This document shows, one piece after another, positions 7,529-14,219 of a stretch of DNA of 26,702 nucleotides. Location: positions 35,986-62,687 of the forward strand of contig PLQY01000100.1 in assembly GCA_003160265.1 (NCBI GenBank). The letters run 5' to 3'. Both the position numbers and the translations under genes were made by a program. The notes below the pieces were generated by a model. The model was not told the DNA's origin and searched no databases. It saw only the letters and a list, made by a program, of their open reading frames with translations. Source of the DNA: Peptococcaceae bacterium (GTDB lineage Bacteria > Bacillota > DSM-12270 > Thermacetogeniales > Thermacetogeniaceae). Position 1 is the stretch's first letter. Each line of letters begins with the position of its first letter.

Positions 7529-7984
7529 ATGAGCGATAAGCAGTTGGAAGAGGAAGTGCGTGAATACATTTCAACAACCAGATTTGCGATTTTATCGTAC
7601 GTCCGGGAGGATCGGGTCCCGGTGCCCCGATCAATGTGTAGTTTTGTGCCAGATGGATTGGATATCTATTTTTCGACGCCGAAAGTGACAGCCAAGGTGA
7701 AGGAGATAGGAATCAATAAAAGGGTGTCTTTCTTTTTTGAGCACGACAACCAGGCCCTCGACAGTTGGAAAAGCGTGCTGCTGATCGGCGAGGCGGAGCA
7801 GGTTGAACAGGAGCCCGAATTGAGCAAGGCAGTCGGATTGTTGAGCGGCAGAAACCCTCGTTTTAAGGAGAGGGTTGCCAAAGGGGAGTTGCCGAATACG
7901 GCGATCTTTAAGATCAGGACCAGGGAAGTCGAATACCTGGACTATTCCAAGGGGCCTGGGTTTGTGCAGAAGTTCAAGCTATAA
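7529..7984 (+). CDS. Pyridoxamine-5'-phosphate-oxidase-fold (PPOX) flavin-binding protein
   Basis: A 151-residue protein of the split-barrel FMN/F420-binding family. The pattern of an N-terminal helix, then TTRFAILSYVREDRVPVPRS, then IYFSTPKVTAKVKEIGINKRVSF and the late GEAEQVEQ strand is typical of short PPOX-class proteins. The family binds FMN, F420 or heme and includes oxidoreductases and flavin carriers; the substrate cannot be read from sequence. ATG after AGGAGGGAAG. It is the last gene of unit A and is followed by a hairpin (8055-8081). It could supply electrons or process the product of the nitrogenase-like enzyme, but that is context-only inference. Confidence 0.8.
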   Translation: MSDKQLEEEVREYISTTRFAILSYVREDRVPVPRSMCSFVPDGLDIYFSTPKVTAKVKEIGINKRVSFFFEHDNQALDSWKSVLLIGEAEQVEQEPELSKAVGLLSGRNPRFKERVAKGELPNTAIFKIRTREVEYLDYSKGPGFVQKFKL

Positions 7985-8054
7985 TACCATAACCTTCCTT
8001 ATGCGCCTAGATATAACTAACTGATCCATGCGAGGCAGATATAGGAAGAAAGGG

Positions 8055-8081
8055 GGCTGGCCTGAATTTTCAAGGCCAGCC
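8055..8081 (+). terminator. Hairpin after unit A
   Basis: GGCTGGCCT and AGGCCAGCC form a perfect 9-bp stem with a 9-nt loop, about 70 bp after the PPOX gene stop. The tail (GCACTGCTTCGTTTGG) is poor in T, so termination may be partial or assisted. Confidence 0.5.
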
Positions 8082-8138
8082 GCACTGCTTCGTTTGGCTT
8101 CAGCGTAGAAATCCTGGAAAGAAAATTTAGTTATTCTA

Positions 8139-8167
8139 TTGACATTCAAGGCATTAACTCGTATAAT
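8139..8167 (+). promoter_or_regulatory. Perfect consensus sigma-A promoter of unit B
   Basis: TTGACA (8139-8144), a 17-bp spacer and TATAAT (8162-8167): all twelve bases match the consensus. The predicted start is near 8174, giving a leader of about 145 nt before the nifB start. A promoter this strong usually needs repression or attenuation, and the repeat at 8189-8207 is in position for a repressor. Confidence 0.8.
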
Positions 8168-8318
8168 AACAAAAACATATTAAACATAGAATATTAGTAG
8201 GAATATCTTAAAGGTAGAGTCAGGGATTGGGGTCAAAATTAGCGGGGGGGTCGGGCTGGTTGGGGCTGAAGGGCCTCTTGTCGCTGGAACTGTTTTCGGT
8301 AGAGGGGAGGTAGAGGAT

Positions 8319-9209
8319 ATGGCCGATGCGGCTGCTGACAGTGAGCATGATTTTGAGCACTTGATTAAAAAGCATCCCTGCTTCAACGGGGCGGCTCATT
8401 CCAAATACGGGCGCATTCACCTGCCTGTAAGCCCGGCCTGCAACATCCAGTGCCGGTTCTGCAAGCGTGGGTTCAACAAGCATGAACAGAGGCCCGGTGT
8501 CAGCCGTACGTTGCTGACTCCCGGGGAAGGCCTGACGATGGTTGCCAGGGCGCTCGATCTCTGCCCGGAGATCACTGTCGTCGGCGTTGCTGGCCCAGGG
8601 GACACCCTGGCCACCGATCACTCCCTGGAGACGTTCGAGCTAGTCCACCGCAAGTATCCCCACCTGATCAACTGCCTCAGCACCAACGGCCTGCTGCTGG
8701 AAGAGAAGGCTAAAAGGATCATTGGCGCCGGGGTGAGGACCGTCACGGTCACCGTAAATGCCGTAGACCCTCAGGTACTGCAACATATCTGCTCTTATAT
8801 CGAATACAACGGCCAAGTGCTGGCCGGTCTGGCCGCTGCCCGCTGGCTGATCCTCGCCCAACTGGCCGGGATCGAGAAGATCGTCAGGCTGGGGGCTATT
8901 GTCAAGATCAACACCGTACTGGTTCCCGGCGTTAACGACGGTTGCATCGGAGATGTGGCAAGGCTGACATCTAAAGTCGGAGCTTCGCTGATCAACGTCA
9001 TCCCGCTGATTCCCCAGCATGATTTAATCAACAACCGGGTGCCGGATTGCGAAGAGGTGAGGATGGCCAGGGAAGCAGCCGAGCAGTATCTGCCCGTGTT
9101 CCGGCATTGCAAGCATTGCCGGGCGGATGCCTGCGGTATCCCGGGCTCCGGGGTGGACCTGGCAGATAAGCTATACGGCCAGTCGCCGCCGGTCTTTTCC
9201 CACGGGTAG
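8319..9209 (+). CDS. nifB: NifB-family radical SAM protein (minimal form)
   Basis: This 296-residue radical SAM enzyme would build the NifB-co [8Fe-9S-C] cluster core by fusing two [4Fe-4S] clusters and inserting a carbide carbon and a sulfur. The radical SAM motif is Cys41-x3-Cys45-x2-Cys48 in SPACNIQCRFC. HPCFN (Cys21), KYGRIHLPVSPACN, GPGD, CLSTNGL, VLVPGVND, PLIPQH and the C-terminal CKHCRADACG (Cys264, Cys267) are all NifB signatures. The protein stops after the radical SAM domain; the NifX-like domain often fused to NifB is a separate gene immediately downstream. The ATG follows GGGGAGG. It is the first gene of unit B. Its presence indicates that the NifD-like subunit carries a NifB-derived cluster and argues against Bch/Chl- or Cfb-type enzymes, which need no NifB. 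Confidence 0.92.
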   Translation: MADAAADSEHDFEHLIKKHPCFNGAAHSKYGRIHLPVSPACNIQCRFCKRGFNKHEQRPGVSRTLLTPGEGLTMVARALDLCPEITVVGVAGPGDTLATDHSLETFELVHRKYPHLINCLSTNGLLLEEKAKRIIGAGVRTVTVTVNAVDPQVLQHICSYIEYNGQVLAGLAAARWLILAQLAGIEKIVRLGAIVKINTVLVPGVNDGCIGDVARLTSKVGASLINVIPLIPQHDLINNRVPDCEEVRMAREAAEQYLPVFRHCKHCRADACGIPGSGVDLADKLYGQSPPVFSHG

Positions 9210-9227
9210 AAGAGAGGGAGGATGATC

Positions 9228-9563
9228 ATGTCCTGCAGGGTAGCGGTGGCTAGCAGCGATGGCAAGTTCGTCAACCGGCACTTCGGCCATGCCGAGCAGT
9301 TTCTGATCTTTGAGATCGCTGAAGGCAACTGCCAATATGTTGAAACCCGATCAACCGCCGCGCTCTGTGACGATCAGGAGCACAGCGACGACCGGTTGGC
9401 CGGGATTGCCAAGTTGATTTCTGACTGCCGGGCGGTGCTGGTAGCCAAGATCGGCCCCGGGGCGCTGGATAGGTTGCAATCGCATGGGATTCAGGCTTAT
9501 GTCATTCCCGACTTTATCGATGATGCTCTCTATGCCCTGATTTCTTCAGATAAACTTCGATAA
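9228..9563 (+). CDS. NifX/NafY-domain protein (dinitrogenase cofactor carrier family)
   Basis: A 111-residue single-domain protein of the family that includes NifX, NafY and the C-terminus of many NifB proteins. Recognisable parts are VAVASSDGKFVNRHFGHAEQ near the N-terminus (with the conserved HFGHA) and a KIGPGALDRLQSHGIQAYV stretch. These proteins bind NifB-co or related clusters and pass them between partners. The ATG at 9228 is preferred over 9222 because GGGAGG ends at 9221, giving a 6-nt spacing. It begins 18 bp after the nifB stop. It presumably carries the cluster from NifB to the D/K-like protein. Confidence 0.85.
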   Translation: MSCRVAVASSDGKFVNRHFGHAEQFLIFEIAEGNCQYVETRSTAALCDDQEHSDDRLAGIAKLISDCRAVLVAKIGPGALDRLQSHGIQAYVIPDFIDDALYALISSDKLR

Positions 9564-9596
9564 CCACAACAAGTTGATTAGGAGGGTGATGAACTA

Positions 9597-10472
9597 GTGG
9601 CCAAGAAGGCAAAACAGATCGCCATCTACGGTAAGGGGGGAATCGGAAAATCGACGACCGCGTCGAACATCAGCGCCGCCCTGGCGAAAGCCGGCTACAG
9701 AGTGATGCAGTTCGGCTGCGATCCCAAGAGCGACTCCACCAACACCCTGCGGGGAGGGAAATATATCCCCACTGTGTTGGATACGCTTAGAGAAAAGAGA
9801 ACCGTAAAACCGGAGGAGGTGATCTATGAGGGTTTCGGCGGCGTCTACTGCGTGGAATCGGGAGGACCCGCTCCAGGTGTCGGCTGCGCCGGGCGGGGGA
9901 TCATCACGGCCGTCCAACTCTTGAAACAACTCCGTGTTTTTGATGACCTGGAACTGGACATCGTACTCTATGACGTTCTCGGTGACGTGGTCTGCGGCGG
10001 CTTTGCCATGCCAATCCGGGAGGGAATCGCCGAGCACGTGTTCACGGTGTCATCGTCGGACTTCATGGCGATCTACGCGGCCAACAACCTGTTCAAGGGG
10101 ATCGCCAAGTATTCCAACGCCGGAGGCGCCCTGCTGGGCGGGCTGATCGCCAATTCCGTCAATGCGCCCTATGCAGTGGAGATTCTCGATGACTTCGTGG
10201 CCAAGACGCATACCCAGATTGTCGGCTACATACCGAGGTCGGTGACCGTCACCCAGAGCGAGTTGCTGGGAAAAACCACTATCGAGGCCTTTCCGGGGTC
10301 GGATCAGGCCAAGATTTATACCAAACTGGCTCAAACGATTGCCAGCCACACAGAATCCAAGGCTCCGTCACCCCTGGAGATCAAAGACCTGAGAGAATGG
10401 GCGGCCGGGTGGGCGGATCAACTCCTGGCGATCGAGACTGGAGAGGTCAGGGGGGTTGGCGCTCAAATTTAA
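9597..10472 (+). CDS. NifH-like nitrogenase reductase (Fe protein)
   Basis: This 291-residue protein would be the ATP-dependent, homodimeric electron donor to the D/K-like component. The P-loop is YGKGGIGKSTT (11-21). The bridging [4Fe-4S] ligands are Cys97 (GCAGRG) and Cys133 (VCGGFAMP), at the same places as in A. vinelandii NifH (97/132). Arg100, the ADP-ribosylation site in some NifH proteins, is present. Switch II reads DVLGDVVCGGF. The GTG start at 9597 follows AGGAGGGTGATG. The C-terminus is longer and more divergent than classical NifH. It is the only Fe protein in the window, so it probably serves both electron transfer and any cluster-maturation role. Confidence 0.92.
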   Translation: MAKKAKQIAIYGKGGIGKSTTASNISAALAKAGYRVMQFGCDPKSDSTNTLRGGKYIPTVLDTLREKRTVKPEEVIYEGFGGVYCVESGGPAPGVGCAGRGIITAVQLLKQLRVFDDLELDIVLYDVLGDVVCGGFAMPIREGIAEHVFTVSSSDFMAIYAANNLFKGIAKYSNAGGALLGGLIANSVNAPYAVEILDDFVAKTHTQIVGYIPRSVTVTQSELLGKTTIEAFPGSDQAKIYTKLAQTIASHTESKAPSPLEIKDLREWAAGWADQLLAIETGEVRGVGAQI

Positions 10473-10542
10473 AATTCCAAATGGGGCTAAGAAAGTGTAG
10501 AAATCACCAAAATCTAAAAAATCAAAACAGGAGGAATGGATA

Positions 10543-11472
10543 ATGGCAAGAATAGTCAACAATTTAACTGATCTGATTGGAAATACCCCTCTGCTCAGGC
10601 TCCACAGAGTTAACGCAGGCCTGGAGGCGGAAGTGGTCGTCAAGTTGGAATCCTTCAACCCGGCGGGCAGCGTCAAGGACCGGATCGGCTACAGCATGAT
10701 CAAGGATGCCGAGGATAAGGGCCTGATCAACAAGGACACCATACTGATCGAGCCGACCAGCGGCAATACGGGGATCGCTCTGGCCTTTGTGGCCGCCGCC
10801 AAAGGCTACCGGCTGATCCTGACCATGCCCGATACGTTCAGCGTTGAACGACGCAATTTATTGAAGGCTTACGGCGCCGAGCTGGTGCTTACCCCTGGCG
10901 CTGACGGGATGCCAGGAGCTATCCGAAAGGCCGAGGAACTGGCCGCCGAGACCCCCAACTCCTTTCTCCCGCAGCAGTTCAAGAACCCGGCCAACCCTGA
11001 AATCCACCGGGTAACCACGGCGGAGGAGATCTGGAATGACACGGATGGCAAGGTGGACATCGTGGTTGGCGGTGTTGGCACCGGCGGCACGATCACCGGA
11101 GTCGGCGAGGTAATCAAGAAGCGCAAGCCGGAATTCAAGATAGTTGCCGTGGAGCCTTTCGATTCTCCGGTACTGTCCGGAGGGCAAAAAGGTCCCCACA
11201 AGATTCAGGGTATCGGCGCCGGGTTTGTGCCGGATGTCTTGAACGTGAAAATTATCGACGAGATCTTCAAAGTCAAGAACGAAGAGGCGTTTGAAACCGC
11301 TCGCCGCCTGGCACGAGAGGAAGGCGTGCTGGTGGGGATCTCCTCCGGGGCGGCTGCCTTCGCCGCTTTTCAAATAGCCAAACGCCCGGAGAACAAGGGC
11401 AAGCTGATCGTTGCGGTGCTTCCAGATACCGGTGAGCGCTACCTGAGCACGGCACTGTTCCAGGAGCAATAA
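10543..11472 (+). CDS. cysK: Cysteine synthase (O-acetylserine sulfhydrylase)
   Basis: A 309-residue PLP enzyme making cysteine from O-acetylserine and sulfide. The PLP lysine is Lys45 in [19 protein letters not shown] (substrate loop, 71-80), [10 protein letters not shown] (phosphate cup) and the GISSGAAA segment are all intact, and the length is normal. The ATG follows AGGAGG by eight bases. It lies 70 bp after the NifH-like gene in the same direction without an intervening terminator, so it is cotranscribed. That a sulfur-assimilation enzyme is embedded in the operon suggests that the reductase releases sulfide or a thiol that is then captured, or that the operon is controlled by sulfur supply. 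Confidence 0.93.
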   Translation: MARIVNNLTDLIGNTPLLRLHRVNAGLEAEVVVKLESFNPAGSVKDRIGYSMIKDAEDKGLINKDTILIEPTSGNTGIALAFVAAAKGYRLILTMPDTFSVERRNLLKAYGAELVLTPGADGMPGAIRKAEELAAETPNSFLPQQFKNPANPEIHRVTTAEEIWNDTDGKVDIVVGGVGTGGTITGVGEVIKKRKPEFKIVAVEPFDSPVLSGGQKGPHKIQGIGAGFVPDVLNVKIIDEIFKVKNEEAFETARRLAREEGVLVGISSGAAAFAAFQIAKRPENKGKLIVAVLPDTGERYLSTALFQEQ

Positions 11473-11500
11473 ACGCGCAAGAAATGGGAGAGGAATAGCC

Positions 11501-12133
11501 ATGCCGTCAAAAGAGCAGCTTCTCAAAGAACTATCGGATTCCGTCGTGGAGATGGATGAGAAAAAGACCGTCGAGGTCTCGCACGCAGCATTGCAAAACG
11601 GCATTGACGCTTACGAGGCCATTGACAAGGGGTTGGAAGACGGAATGGACCGGGCGGGGCAGCTTTTTGATCAGGAGGAGTACTTCGTTCCCGAGCTGCT
11701 GATCTGCTCCGATGCCATGTACGCCGGGTTGGATATTCTGAAGCCGCACTTGAAAGCCAGTAGTGATGGGGAAAAGTACAAATTTGTCATCGGCGTGATC
11801 GAGGGAGACACGCACGATATCGGAAAAAACCTGGTCAAGATCATGGTGGAAACGAGCGGTTTCGAGATCATCGACCTGGGCCGGGACATCCCTCCCCGGC
11901 AGTTTGTGGACAAGGCAATAGAGGTCGGCGCCGCCGTCATCGGCATCTCCACCCTGATGACCACCACCATGGATGGGATGAGGGAAGTGGTCAGGCTGTT
12001 GGAAGCGGAACAGATCAGGGAAAAGTTCAAGGTCATGGTGGGGGGAGGTATATTGAAATATATTATAAATAATATAATAATAGTAGGAAATAGGGGGGTG
12101 TCATCTGATGGGGCTCGGGCAGTTGGTTCCTGA
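11501..12133 (+). CDS. Corrinoid (B12-binding) methyltransferase protein, C-terminally truncated
   Basis: Related to the corrinoid proteins of methyltransferase systems (MtaC/MtbC/MttC, MetH B12 module), which carry a methyl group on cobalt. Residues 1-88 are the helical cap; the B12 domain starts near 92 with GVIEGDTHDIGKN, where His105 would be the lower cobalt ligand (D-x-H-x-x-G). STL (150-152) and the GGG (181-183) of the cobalamin-binding core follow. At about base 12048 the homology stops: the last roughly 25 residues of the domain are replaced by an isoleucine/asparagine-rich tail encoded by a 40-bp AT-rich stretch. The protein is probably non-functional or impaired. No partner methyltransferase gene is present. 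ATG after GGGAGAGG, 28 bp after cysK. Confidence 0.82.
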   Translation: MPSKEQLLKELSDSVVEMDEKKTVEVSHAALQNGIDAYEAIDKGLEDGMDRAGQLFDQEEYFVPELLICSDAMYAGLDILKPHLKASSDGEKYKFVIGVIEGDTHDIGKNLVKIMVETSGFEIIDLGRDIPPRQFVDKAIEVGAAVIGISTLMTTTMDGMREVVRLLEAEQIREKFKVMVGGGILKYIINNIIIVGNRGVSSDGARAVGS

Positions 12134-12293
12134 TAAGGATAATAATGAAAGTTTACGATTATTATCCACTATGCCTTGGATCAAGGACCTGCTTGCGCTG
12201 CTTAAAGATCTCCGCTACGGAAGCGTCACCCTCGTGGTTCAGGACGGAAAGGTAATCCAGATGGAGAAGGTTGAAAAAATTCGCCGCTGCTAA
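12108..12293 (+). CDS. YezD-like small protein (DUF2292)
   Basis: A 61-residue protein. Its C-terminal 40 residues (WIKDLLALLKDLRYGSVTLV, then VQDGKVIQMEKVEKIRR) match the DUF2292/YezD pattern, with the conserved YGSV, DGKV-Q and EKIR. Function unknown; I recall such genes beside sulfur-assimilation operons, which would suit this place. The start at 12108 follows AGGGGGGTG; the alternative ATG at 12170 lacks a ribosome-binding site but sits right after a perfect 10-bp inverted repeat (12137-12146/12158-12167), so the first 20 codons may be joined-on sequence. It overlaps the tail of the truncated corrinoid frame. Confidence 0.65.
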   Translation: MGLGQLVPDKDNNESLRLLSTMPWIKDLLALLKDLRYGSVTLVVQDGKVIQMEKVEKIRRC

Positions 12294-12369
12294 AACTTGA
12301 TGCTTAGCCGGCTCGCTAGCTAGAGTCCCTGTTATGATCAATCTTAATTCTGCTCTCTTTTTATCAGAA

Positions 12370-12405
12370 GAGCCCGGGTCAAATCACCAGACCCGGGTTC
12401 TTTTT
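12370..12405 (+). terminator. Strong intrinsic terminator of unit B
   Basis: An 11-bp stem with one G-T pair (GAGCCCGGGTC, 9-nt loop, GACCCGGGTTC) is followed at once by TTTTT (12401-12405). It closes the nifB-to-yezD unit. The hairpin overlaps the 3' end of the convergent DUF2284 remnant but has no T tract for the minus strand. Confidence 0.85.
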
Positions 12406-12629
12406 AGCTGTGAATTGACAAGGCAGGAGCGGTCGATCACCTCCTGAGTCTCTCTGGGTGTCGGGGTATGGGGAGGGCTGCAAAAGCTCTTATTATAGCC
12501 GCCGCACTCGAAATGACACTTCATTCGGACCCAGGCGCCCGTCTTTATGGTTTCCGCTTTGATTAATTTGGCTTCGAGGGCGCCGAACTCTTTCGCCTTG
12601 TCGATAAAACTGGCCAGATCGTCGCCCAT
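12384..12629 (-). CDS. DUF2284 predicted metal-binding protein, C-terminally truncated
   Basis: Eighty-one residues remain of a family usually near 190-200. The N-terminal part is clear: WVRMKCHFECGGYNKSFCSP with PPHTPTP after it, the cysteine-rich motif of DUF2284 (C-x3-C-x3-Y-x4-C-PP). Homology fades at about residue 67 (base 12430), and the frame then runs into the terminator of the convergent operon. The gene has therefore lost its 3' half, probably in the same rearrangement that cut the corrinoid gene. It starts 28 bp after the DUF362 gene with GAGGAG upstream, so the two form an operon. Confidence 0.65.
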   Translation of the reverse strand: MGDDLASFIDKAKEFGALEAKLIKAETIKTGAWVRMKCHFECGGYNKSFCSPPHTPTPRETQEVIDRSCLVNSQLKRTRVW

Positions 12630-12657
12630 TCTGTCATCTCCTCGTTTTTTGACGGAC

Positions 12658-13755
12658 TTATACCTTGATCAGCTTGTAGCTCCTGGAACCCAGCCCGATT
12701 TGCTCGCCGTAAGCCAGTTGGTAATTCCAGTCGATGTCGTGATGGATTCCCCGGAACTTATCGGCCCCCGGAGGAAGGTTGACAGCAGCGTTGGGCAGAG
12801 ATGGCTGGGCGTTCACCAGATCGATGCAGGCCTGCTCGATGGCCACCGGATCGGTGCCCGCCAGGATGCCCACGTCCGGCACGATGGGAACATCGTTATA
12901 GTTCCAGCAGTCACAGTTGGGGCTCACATCAACCACGAAGCTGATAAACCCGGCCTTGCCCTTCTTGTTTTTGAGGACGGCGTAGGCATACTCGACTATT
13001 TTCTCCTGCAGGGTGGAGGAATCACTCTTCCAACTGATCTCCACTGCGCCCTCGATACAGGTGATGGTGCACTCCCCGCAGCCCAGGCACTTGCTGGGGT
13101 CGATCCGTGCGGTCTCGTCTACGGTGATCGCTCCGGCCGGGCACCACTCGGTACAGCGCCCACAGGCGACACACTTCTCGGGATCCACTACGGGGATCAC
13201 GTCTGAGTGCATGGCCTGCTTGGCCGCCCGGGTGCCCAGGCCCATGCCGATGTTTTTGAATACCCCGCCAAAACCGGTGGCCTCATGTCCCTTGAAATGG
13301 GTCACGGCGATCAGGGTATCGGCCTGGCAGGCGGCGCTGGCTACCCTGGCCTCCTGGAAATGCTTCAATCCTATGGGCACGGTCACGTAATCGTGCCCCT
13401 TCAGGCCGTCGGCGATCACCACCGGGGCGCCCACGGTGGCATAGGCAAAGCCGTTGTCCAGAGCCGTTTCTATATGGTCGACGGCATTTGCCCGGCTCCC
13501 CACATAGAGGGTGCCGGCGTCAGTCAGAAACGGTTTCCCGCCGGCTGCCCTGATCCGGTCGACGATCTTGCGCACAAACTGGGGCCTGATAAAGGCGAGG
13601 TTGCCCCGCTCACCGAAGTGCATCTTCACCGCTACCAGGTCCTGAGGTTTGATCAGGTCAGCCAGCCCGGCCCGATCAAATAAACGCCCCACCTTGTCCA
13701 ACAGGTTGTTCCCGCTCTTCGTCCTCAAGTCAGTAAAGAATACCTCTGCCGGCAT
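12658..13755 (-). CDS. DUF362 protein with two [4Fe-4S] ferredoxin motifs
   Basis: This 365-residue protein combines a DUF362 domain with a bacterial-type 2[4Fe-4S] ferredoxin insert. The iron-sulfur motifs are Cys195/198/201 with Cys205 (CVACGRCTEWCP) and Cys223/226/229 with Cys233 (CLGCGECTITC). HFGERGN, THFKGHEATGFGG and the final GTDPVAIEQACIDLV are typical DUF362 signatures. No signal peptide is visible, so it is cytoplasmic. The start follows GGGAGTGAG. The biochemical role of the family is not established; electron transfer is likely from the clusters. Its position divergent from the double-cubane reductase gene makes it a candidate electron carrier for it, which is inference. Confidence 0.85.
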   Translation of the reverse strand: MPAEVFFTDLRTKSGNNLLDKVGRLFDRAGLADLIKPQDLVAVKMHFGERGNLAFIRPQFVRKIVDRIRAAGGKPFLTDAGTLYVGSRANAVDHIETALDNGFAYATVGAPVVIADGLKGHDYVTVPIGLKHFQEARVASAACQADTLIAVTHFKGHEATGFGGVFKNIGMGLGTRAAKQAMHSDVIPVVDPEKCVACGRCTEWCPAGAITVDETARIDPSKCLGCGECTITCIEGAVEISWKSDSSTLQEKIVEYAYAVLKNKKGKAGFISFVVDVSPNCDCWNYNDVPIVPDVGILAGTDPVAIEQACIDLVNAQPSLPNAAVNLPPGADKFRGIHHDIDWNYQLAYGEQIGLGSRSYKLIKV

Positions 13756-14018
13756 GATCTCACTCCCTATAAATCATCTTGGGGGTTCAACAATTTACTT
13801 TGCATAACATTTCCCCTCACCCACAAAATATTCCAAACGTTGCCTTGTTGTCAAGAACTACTGAGGGCGCAGCCGAAGATCAAGCCGGTCTTCCACCGCA
13901 TGGATGTCTGTGCCGGCGCGCCTGCATGGACATGCCCGGTTTCTTTTCTTGTTGCCGTAGCGATCTTACGAAGGCAAGAAAGGCTTCGGAAAGGGTGCTC
14001 CAGGTCGGGAGAGCCGTT

Positions 14019-14054
14019 CCCCTTATCCCCCTTATCCCCCTTGTCCCCCTTGAC
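14019..14054 (+). repeat. Tandem 9-bp repeat, four copies, C-rich (G-rich on the minus strand)
   Basis: The units are CCCCTTATC, CCCCTTATC, CCCCTTGTC and CCCCTTGAC. The minus strand carries four runs of four or five G separated by 4-5 nt, the requirement for an intramolecular G-quadruplex. The last unit supplies most of the -35 hexamer of the promoter for the double-cubane reductase gene, so copy-number change would alter what lies immediately upstream of that promoter. Confidence 0.8.
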
Positions 14055-14078
14055 CTTCTTATAGTGATCACCTATAAT
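14050..14078 (+). promoter_or_regulatory. Sigma-A promoter with a dyad in the spacer, for the double-cubane reductase gene
   Basis: TTGACC (14050-14055), 17 bp, TATAAT (14073-14078). Between and overlapping the boxes is TATAG-N7-CTATA (14060-14076) with TGATCA at its centre, placed where a repressor would block polymerase. The predicted start lies near 14085, leaving a 135-nt leader. The LysR protein encoded at the other end of the gene is one candidate regulator. Confidence 0.65.
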
Positions 14079-14219
14079 CAGACATAATAAAGAGTATGTA
14101 GTACTATAATCAATAGTTATGTTAGCACCAGACCGGGCAACTGACAGGTGGTGACTTTTTTGGCGTTCTAAATGTTTGGATAATGTTTTTAAATATATTG
14201 ATGGGGAGTGGAGAATAGC

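Larger units (their letters stand above)
7985..8318. other. Intergenic region between unit A and unit B
   Basis: This 334-bp stretch has no gene. It contains a terminator-like hairpin (8055-8081), a perfect sigma-A promoter (8139-8167) and a leader of about 145 nt. The leader shows a GAATATT/GAATATC repeat (8189-8207), also readable as ATATT-N6-AATAT, just after the predicted start point, which could be an operator. A G-run (seven G near 8244-8250) follows. No known riboswitch was recognised. Confidence 0.5.
13756..14219. other. Divergent intergenic region between the DUF362 and double-cubane reductase genes
   Basis: About 460 bp without a gene. It contains a 4 x 9-bp tandem repeat (14019-14054), a promoter (14050-14078) with a dyad in its spacer, and a leader of about 135 nt. 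The repeat's other strand can be read as a collagen-like peptide (KGD/RGI repeats), but this is a by-product of the 9-bp period, not a gene. A CTTACGAAGG/CCTTCGTAAG-like set of GC-rich short repeats lies around 13960-14000. I see no clear promoter for the minus-strand gene. Confidence 0.45.

Noticed and set aside
8220..8318. Riboswitch in the nifB leader
   Set aside because: G-rich, with some stems possible, but no match to the SAM, cobalamin or molybdenum-cofactor consensus I know.
4247..10472. A true N2-fixing nitrogenase (nifHDK)
   Set aside because: No NifE, NifN or NifV in the window, no His442 or His195 equivalents in the D-like subunit, a short K-like subunit and a K-before-D order. 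The sulfur-linked context fits better.
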